Below are positions 58,001 through 64,000 of a stretch of 64,000 nt of DNA, piece by piece (positions within the stretch are counted from its first letter, which is position 1; each line of letters opens with the position of its first letter). Source of the DNA: Deroplatys truncata (lineage: Eukaryota > Arthropoda > Insecta > Mantodea > Mantidae); NCBI GenBank assembly GCA_030765065.1, contig CM060979.1:15715001-15779000 (forward strand), read 5' to 3'. The notes under the pieces were generated by a model, which saw nothing but the letters and a program-made list of their open reading frames with translations, did not search any database and was not told the origin of the DNA. Position numbers and translations under genes: made by a program.

Positions 58001-58713
58001 AAGCTACCATATTCCCCTTTCATCTACATGAAAATTACCAATAAGATTGACATCTCGATATCTCGATTAACATGAAGCATATGGAGAATAGGCGTTTGTA
58101 AAAATAGATTGTACAAGAGTAGAGAAAGTCATGTGAGTGTAACACATCAGAATTTTTTTTTAGTCCTGGACATGCAAAGAGAATGGAATGCGCCACATAG
58201 CAACCAGCGTTAAAATATTTGACTATCGCTTAAAAGCTACCATATTTCCCTTGCATCTACAAGAAAATTAGCAATAAGATTGACATCTCGATATCTCGAT
58301 TAACATAAAGCATATGGAGAATAGGTGTTTGTAAAAATAGTTTGTACAAGAGTAGAGAAAGTCATGTGAGTGTAACACATCCGATTTTTTTGTCTTGGAT
58401 ATGCAAAGAGAGTGGCAACGAGAATGGTGCTGCACCTAGCAACCAGCTATTAAGAGATATGTATGTGCTTAAAGGCTACTGTATTTCTATATTGCCCTTG
58501 CAATTACAAAACAAGGGGAACATAGTAGGCCTTAAGCGATAGTCAAATATTTTAGAACGGGTCGCTATGTGTAAAATGTAATTCTCTTTGCATGTCAAAA
58601 GATCGTTTCTGCAAATGTTTATCTCGATTAATATGAAGTAGATGGAGAATAAGAGTTTGTAAAAATAGCTTGTACAAGAGTAGAGAAAGTCATGTGAGTG
58701 TAACACATCAGAT
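54242..58713 (+). mobile_element. Five-deep nest of M1: five heads, then five tails
   Basis: Heads begin at 54242, 54829, 55511, 56156 and 56821. The first four stop at the same internal site, TTATTCATTTTT. After the fifth head, tails end in order at about 57692, 57921, 58152, 58384 and 58713. Tails 2-5 restart right after that site (TATGTCCTGG, TCTTGG). The outermost head and last tail are both the long-tail subtype, while the inner ones are all the short subtype with CAACCAGCGTTAAAATATTT. This is what stepwise insertion of M into M predicts. Confidence 0.85.
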
Positions 58714-58812
58714 TTTTATTTGTGGGGTCCTTTGAAAGATAGTGTATCGTTCAAATCCTGGCAAGAAATCACAAGAATTCCTGCTGATTAGCTTAGGCGA
58801 GGGAATGACAGT
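58714..58812 (+). pseudogene. mariner transposase C-terminus, duplicated copy
   Basis: Repeats 54111-54241 (TTTGTGGGGTCCTTTGAAAG to GAATGACAGT) but lacks about 30 bp between two GCA triplets. It then continues into ATTTTTAGAAGG, perhaps the original flank. Confidence 0.85.
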
Positions 58813-59245
58813 ATTTTTAGAAGGTATGATGCTTATAAATTAATACGTAACGACTCACTTTAATTTATAATGTGATAACATCATAATTAACAACGCTTCT
58901 GTCCATTATAATAAGGAATGATGCTTTTCTGAGGACAGAAACTCAACATTTCAAGCGTGTACTATGACATAAGGATGTTTATTGCGCATCGTGGAAGATG
59001 AAATTAGGCCCCAGGCTACAAAATTTTACGCCAGTTTACCAAACCATCAGAGTATCCTGGTCAGATCGCTTGGGGACTACAACCCTAGAACTCGCCGTCT
59101 ACGGCGTCATCGTGTTCCCCGCATGGCATGTGGGCACACCAGATAACCAAGGAGTTACACTAACAGCAGCTAAAGCTGAACTCCATAGTAATCCTACCCA
59201 AGAGATGATTGGTCTCAAAATTCAATCCTAACTAAAGAAATTGAT

Positions 59246-59288
<43 letters not shown>

Positions 59289-59595
59289 AGGGTGCAGAAG
59301 GGCCGCTGCATCCTAACAGGTAGTTCGAGGAGCTACATGCTTCCTCTCTTCTTTCTTACAGCCTCAAAACAAACCGTCATCCTTAAACATCATTTCCTAC
59401 TGAAATAATCATCCTGTGGTTAAACCCTGACGAGGGTGGGCACACAGCAAAAATACACTCGTGCTAAAACTTAGCCTGCCAGCAGCTCGTTGGCGTTTTA
59501 CCGGCAACTCCCGGCTCACTCGTGCAGTAGAGAGAGCCCACGAGTGGGTTACCATATAATATAATGCCCTTATACGTAGCATATTAGATTTTAAG
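58813..59595. other. Unassigned, with (CA)n
   Basis: A pure (CA)n of about 40 bp at 59248-59287 lies outside any M copy. No gene recognised; a 125-codon minus frame at 59409-59786 has no known domain. Confidence 0.45.
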
Positions 59596-59599
59596 AGAA

Positions 59600-59978
59600 A
59601 GATCCTTGAGTGCGTATGTATTTGTGAACTGCGTACCCCAAAAATCGAAATAGATGCCAATCTTGGGATTTCAGCTAAGCTTCTTCCAAAGATGTGAGAA
59701 TAAGATTTCCATGAAAATTCCCCCATTCCCTTTTCCTTTCTTTTTGATAAATTTAAAAAATGGCACAAACGATTTTGAGAAAACATTGCATGACTAATAA
59801 AATGTATACCTCTAATTATCTGAAGTTCTTTTCATTCTGAATGTCCTTTGTATAATTTTGTTTAACTGTTAAACGATAAAGGACAGACAAAAGTCTTAAG
59901 ATTAGCGTGTAGGAAAACTAAAATACGAGTAATCGATAGCGGGTAAAGAAAGTCATGTGAATGTAAACACCTTGTTTT
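59600..59978 (+). repeat. Degraded M copy
   Basis: From GTGAACTGCGTACCCCAAAA to AAAGAAAGTCATGTGAATGT; recognisable by GATTTTGAGAAAACATTGCA and TAACTGTTAAACGATAAAGG. Confidence 0.6.
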
Positions 59979-60029
59979 TCTTTAAAGCCCAGGAAAAGGA
60001 GATAAAAGAAATAAATAAGAAATGCATTC

Positions 60030-60998
60030 TGTCTTTCTCTTCTTTCTCTTCTCGTACTTTCCTCTTCTTTTCTATACACTTCCCGTCTATTTTCTTTTCA
60101 TCTCTTCTCTTTTCTTTCTTTCCTTCCTTCTTTACTTTGTCTTCCCTCTTCTTGTCCTTTATTCCTGTCTCCTCTATTTCTTCTCTCTCTCTTCTCTTCC
60201 TTTCGTCTTGTTTTCTCTTCTCTTGTCCTCTTTTCCTTTCATCTTCTCTTCCCTTCTCTTTTTTTCCGTCTTCTTTTGCTGCACTTCCCTTACCTTTTCT
60301 TCTCCTTTCATTCTTTTCTTTGCTCCCCTCTTCTGTTCTCTTCTCATGTTTTCCCCTTATTTTTCTCTTCCTTCACTTTAGTCTTGTCTTCGTTTCTCTA
60401 CTCTTTCTTCTCTTTCATTTATTCTCTCCTCTTCTTTTTCCGTCCTTCTCTTCTCTTCCTCTTCTCTACCCTTCTCTCCTATCCTCTCATCTCTTATCTT
60501 CTCCACTTATCTCTTCTCTTCTATTCCCTTCACTCCCCTCCCCTGTTCTTCTCTTTCCTTCACTATCCTTGTCTTCTCACCTTTTCTCTCGTCACTTCTC
60601 TTCTCTTGTCTCCATTTTTCTCTTCTTCTCTTCTCTTACTTCTCCTTCCTACTCTCTTCTACTCCTCTCATCTCTTCCCTTTCCTTCTCTTCTCTCCCCT
60701 TCTCCCCCTTCTTTTCTCTTCTGTTCCCTTCTCTCCCATTCTCTTCTCTTACCAACTCTTCTCTTCCCTTGGCTTCTCTCCCTTCACTTCTCATCTCCCG
60801 TATTCTCTTCTTTTCGCTTAGCTTCTCTTCTCCCCCCTTCTCGCTTCGCTTCCCTTCTCCTCTCTCCTATTCTCTTCTTTCCTCTCCCATTCTCCTGTGT
60901 CACACTCTCTTCTCTCCTTCTCTTTTCTTCTCTTCTCTTCCCTTATCTTTGCTCCCTTCTCTTCTCATCTCTCCCATTCTTTTCTCTGCTCTCTTCGC
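60030..60998 (+). repeat. About 970 bp of nearly pure pyrimidine (TTCTC-type)
   Basis: Almost only C and T on the plus strand, built from degenerate TTCTC/TCTCC/CTTC units without a fixed period. Open frames of up to 351 codons (59957-61012) cross it in several frames, encoding only S/L/F/P-rich repeats. Such tracts avoid stop codons in pyrimidine frames, so these are not genes. Confidence 0.95.
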
Positions 60999-61628
60999 AC
61001 AGTTGCCAGTAGCATTCACCGCTGTAATAAAGGCACATTACTCACTATTAATCTTCGTTAATAACGCAAGACAGTTGCCATGCGATTCCTTACGGCCTAC
61101 AATCACGGCTACGAACGTGCTTATTTTCAGGTTCCGCGAATGCTAACGGGGAGGCCCATGGGAACCCAACCTCACCTCGAGTGTGACGGAAAGCTTAATA
61201 TTAAAACGCAGACTTGCATCCATAATTGTGTATCAGATTCCGCGTGATGCAAGATCGTTTTTCCGTGACGATTGTGGCTACTATAATCTGACCGGAACTA
61301 ATCCGGTTTGTGCTTCGCTCTTCATTACGCCACGTTAACATTTCCATCTCTGAGAAATCTCTTGCCACAGAACGAATCAATAAGAAACCTGCCTTCTTCA
61401 CATTTTCACATTTGCAAGCCGCGCTACCTTCGGTTTATCTATTTGCATTTCATTTAATAAATAATAATACTGCGCTCAAAGGAAGCGCTCTTAGATTAAA
61501 CTCGGCATGTTCAATCAAACCAATGTTTTTATCCTAGAAGATTGAACGTAATCACATTCAATGAGAGGTGTAAGTGAGTTTCTTTTGTTTTCTCTTTTCT
61601 CCAAGGTTACGCAACGCGTACTGTAAAG
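60999..61628. other. No recognised feature
   Basis: Ordinary-composition DNA; no supported gene or repeat. Confidence 0.45.
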
Positions 61629-61629
61629 T

Positions 61630-62074
61630 ACAATACTTGCTTTCTCTACCACGTATGTACATAGCAGGTAGAGAAGGTATTGCATTCCACCCAAAAATTC
61701 GATATCAAGATTTCATCGTAAATACATGTTTCAGGCCGCCTGAATACAAAAGGAGCACTTTTAGAAAATGATTCATGTGTGTGTCTGTGTGTCTGCGAAC
61801 AGCATAACTCAAAACCTCGAATAAACACTTAATTTGATATTTGAGTTTAGTATCTTCCAAATATACGACACGAACATTTTCAAAAAAAACTCCCCTACAC
61901 CAAACTACCCTTTAGGCGGAACATTTTTCGAAAATTTTGATTTTCTCAAAAAGGCTCTAACGATTTTGATTAAAATACCCTATATTAAAGATATTTACAT
62001 GACAAATAAACTGTATATCTTGAATTTTCTGGGAATAACCTGTGAAGTCCTCTTCATTCCGAAGGAATTTTGAT
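61630..62074 (+). mobile_element. M head, cut by LTR-A
   Basis: Head TACTTTCTCTACCACGTATG through GAAGTCCTCTTCATTCCGAA, then truncated. The head variant (ACCACGTATGTACATAGC) matches the M2 copy at 578. Confidence 0.8.
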
Positions 62075-63044
62075 AAGTGTGAAGAAGATGGTTTGTTGTT
62101 GCTACGTATGGAAAGCCAATTTCAAGAAGCTGTATTATATTTCAACTGTTGGGGAGCCAAACTTGAAGTAGTTGCAACCGCACGTATGGTAAAAGGTTTC
62201 CGGTAGCCTTGGCCCCAAATGGCCTTTGCACCAAGTTTAAAATATTTTTTTAACTTTGTAATTTAACTGTTTCTTTAATTATTATTTAGGTTTGCCTCGG
62301 CTGCGTCAGTATTATTGTTAGAGACATGGATTTCTTTTCAAGGCGTGGTACGGCTGAAGAATGTAGGCTTACACAGATTATAATTTTACTTCACTCCTTT
62401 TATTAATGCTTGACACGATTTAAATAACACTTCACTGATATAGAGAGAGCTGTGAAATTTTTTTATTAACAACTTGCACTTTTTCGCACTTAAACTATTT
62501 TTGCCTCACACAAAATACGTATTAAATTTCTCGAGGACGCATCTCGCGTCAGTTAGGAACACTGTCTGAAAGCAACGCGTCCAGTTATGAGCGCTGTCTA
62601 CAAGCAACTGAACTCTAAATTTGTAAATTTTGCTATATTTCAGTTTCTGATTGGCTAATCCTAGTCCAATAGAATACCTTATTTAACTAAAGCTTTTTCT
62701 GGTTGTTGATTGTCTATTTTATAAACTGTCTCAAAATTTACATTATTGTTGCTCCAATAATGACTAGTAGCATTTAAACTTTCATACTCATTATTTTCTC
62801 AAGGTTACCTCATTGTTAACAACTTTTAGCCTATTATTCTCACAGCTCCTACATTATTAAATTACGTAATACATTCACATAACATTATTGAACATGTATG
62901 CAATAATATAAAAATTTACAATGACTGTAATATACACTTTTTATATATTGTTACATACACATATTGCTTCAAGGCGGGCTGTTATTGAACTTACATATAA
63001 TATAATTAGACTGAAATTATTTAAGTGTTAGAAATACTGCCTCA
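62075..63044 (-). mobile_element. LTR-A with leader remnant
   Basis: Ends ATACTGCCTCA at 63044. At its 3' side (left) is a primer-site complement, CTACGTATGGAAAGCCAATT, matching the sequence after the LTR at 27303. No matching target duplication was found, so one end is probably rearranged. Also carries a short internal duplication near 62560-62600 (AACTGAACTC / AACACTG phrases). Confidence 0.75.
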
Positions 63045-63788
63045 GTTTACATGTTATACATTAAATCCTAATTACCGTATTAAATGTTCCAATGAATCGA
63101 AATTATAATTCTATTAATGTACTTAAAATAGGTTTTAAAAAGATCCTTATTGATTTTGGTAATTCTATAAGATGAAACAAACGCAACTACTGCGTATCTT
63201 ACACAGATTGACGGATGGCGAAGTCTGGCAAGCTAGGGAGACTTCGTTATTTAAAACCTGCTTGACTTATGAGCTTGATATAAAACAGGTAGACGAGACA
63301 ATGGGCTTTTTGGGTTAAAGGGGCCTCTGAAAATAGTATTTCCAGATGTGAACACTAGTGTTTTACTGAACGCCATACTTCTTGCACCTTAGGAAATCAA
63401 CGAGAAAAGCAAAAATATTTGAAATTGTGCATTTTTAAAGCGGACATTATAAAAATGGTGAAGAAAGACCAGGTATTCGACCAGATGTCCCTCGCCCTCG
63501 CAACTGAGGGACACGGAAACGTGTCGATGTGTACGCATATCCCGGTTGCCACAAGCAGCAGTTGCCTAATAACAGGTGTTGGGGGCCAAACTCAACCTTC
63601 CTCCCGAGTGAAGGTAGCCCCAGCATTACATACACTACCGTGCTATTAACTCTGGGAAGGCTGCCTTCCAGCGAATATGTGACAGCTCAGACACAAACCT
63701 GGCTTTCACCCACAAATACCAGCCATTCTTCCTTATCCCTAATACATTAGTATTTTCCTAATGCAAGAGGATATCTTAGCAAATACAC
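63045..63788. other. No recognised feature
   Basis: About 740 bp. A GC-richer patch at 63470-63640 has open frames on both strands with no recognisable domain; possibly an unidentified SINE. Confidence 0.4.
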
Positions 63789-63789
63789 A

Positions 63790-64000
63790 AAAATCTGACG
63801 TGTTACACTCACATGACTTTCTCTACTCTTGTACAAACTATTCTTACAAACGCTTATTCTCCATATGGTTCATGTTAATCGAGATAAACATTTGCAGTAG
63901 CCTTTAAGCACATACATATCTCTTAATAGCTGGTTGCTAGGTGCAGCACCATTCCCTTTCCCACAGATTAATACTCTTTGCATATCCAAGACAAAAAAAT
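63790..64000 (-). mobile_element. M1 tail, continues past the window
   Basis: AATCTGACGTGTTACACTCA, then the long-tail block CTGGTTGCTAGGTGCAGCAC; runs off the end at CAAGACAAAAAAAT. Confidence 0.88.

Noticed and set aside
59957-61012. 351-codon open frame and overlapping 181- and 125-codon frames
   Set aside because: They cross the pyrimidine tract, where CT-only codons rarely give stops. The product is only S/L/F/P runs, with open frames in several registers at once.

Overview
This window looks like repeat-dense, AT-rich intergenic DNA from an animal nuclear genome, most likely an insect with a large genome. The evidence is Tc1-type and mariner-type transposases, Jockey-like LINE fragments, tRNA-headed SINEs, many solo LTRs with 4-bp target duplications, and thousands of bases of CA/TG microsatellite. 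There are no bacterial-style operons and no rRNA. I found no host protein-coding exon I could defend. The species cannot be named from sequence alone.

The dominant component is one interspersed family, called 'M' here. It is about 0.8-1.0 kb, non-coding, and present in roughly 40 full or partial copies on both strands. Read head to tail it starts ACTTTCTCTACTACG, carries a (TG)n tract about 150 bp in, and ends with AGTAGAGAAAGT, then a small hairpin (ATGTG-7nt-CACAT), then CAGATTTTT. The 12-bp head motif is the inverted repeat of the subterminal tail motif. Copies sit in T/A runs. This layout resembles non-autonomous Helentron-like (DINE-1/HINE type) rolling-circle elements; that assignment is inference. 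I separate M1 (young), M2 (more diverged, tail GGGTAGAGAAAG...CATAAGATTTTT) and degraded pieces (M3). '+' means head to tail.

Four LTR families (A-D) occur almost only as solo LTRs. A begins TGAGGCAG. B begins TGATGCAG. C is related to B. D begins (on the strand shown) TGTAGCGGG. Eight have visible 4-bp target duplications. SINE-1 has a tRNA-like head plus a conserved central domain, SINE-2 has an A-box/B-box head, and further tRNA-like heads lie near 20.8-22.1 kb.

Layout: 0.6-3.3 kb, an M2 copy split by a Tc1 element and by LTR-A. 3.9-7.0 kb, M nest, SINE and a 322-bp tandem duplication. 7.2-9.6 kb, LTR-A and a mariner. 10.0-12.1 kb, a Jockey-like LINE cut by M1. 12.2-19.5 kb, M2 copies carrying LTRs B, C and D plus an M1 with duplicated flanks. 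19.8-24.3 kb, M copies and tRNA-like SINEs. 25.1-32.5 kb, an LTR cluster (A inverted pair, B, then A with C inside) with GC-rich SINE islands. 32.8-50 kb, M copies, LINE remnants and SINE-1. 50-52.8 kb, a LINE and nested LTRs D and B. 52.9-58.8 kb, a mariner fragment with a five-deep M-in-M nest. 60-61 kb, a 1-kb pyrimidine tract. 61.6-64 kb, M, LTR-A, M.

Nothing here forms a gene network. The biology is the insertion history: LINE and mariner remnants are oldest, M2 and LTRs came next, and M1 insertions are often the most recent layer.
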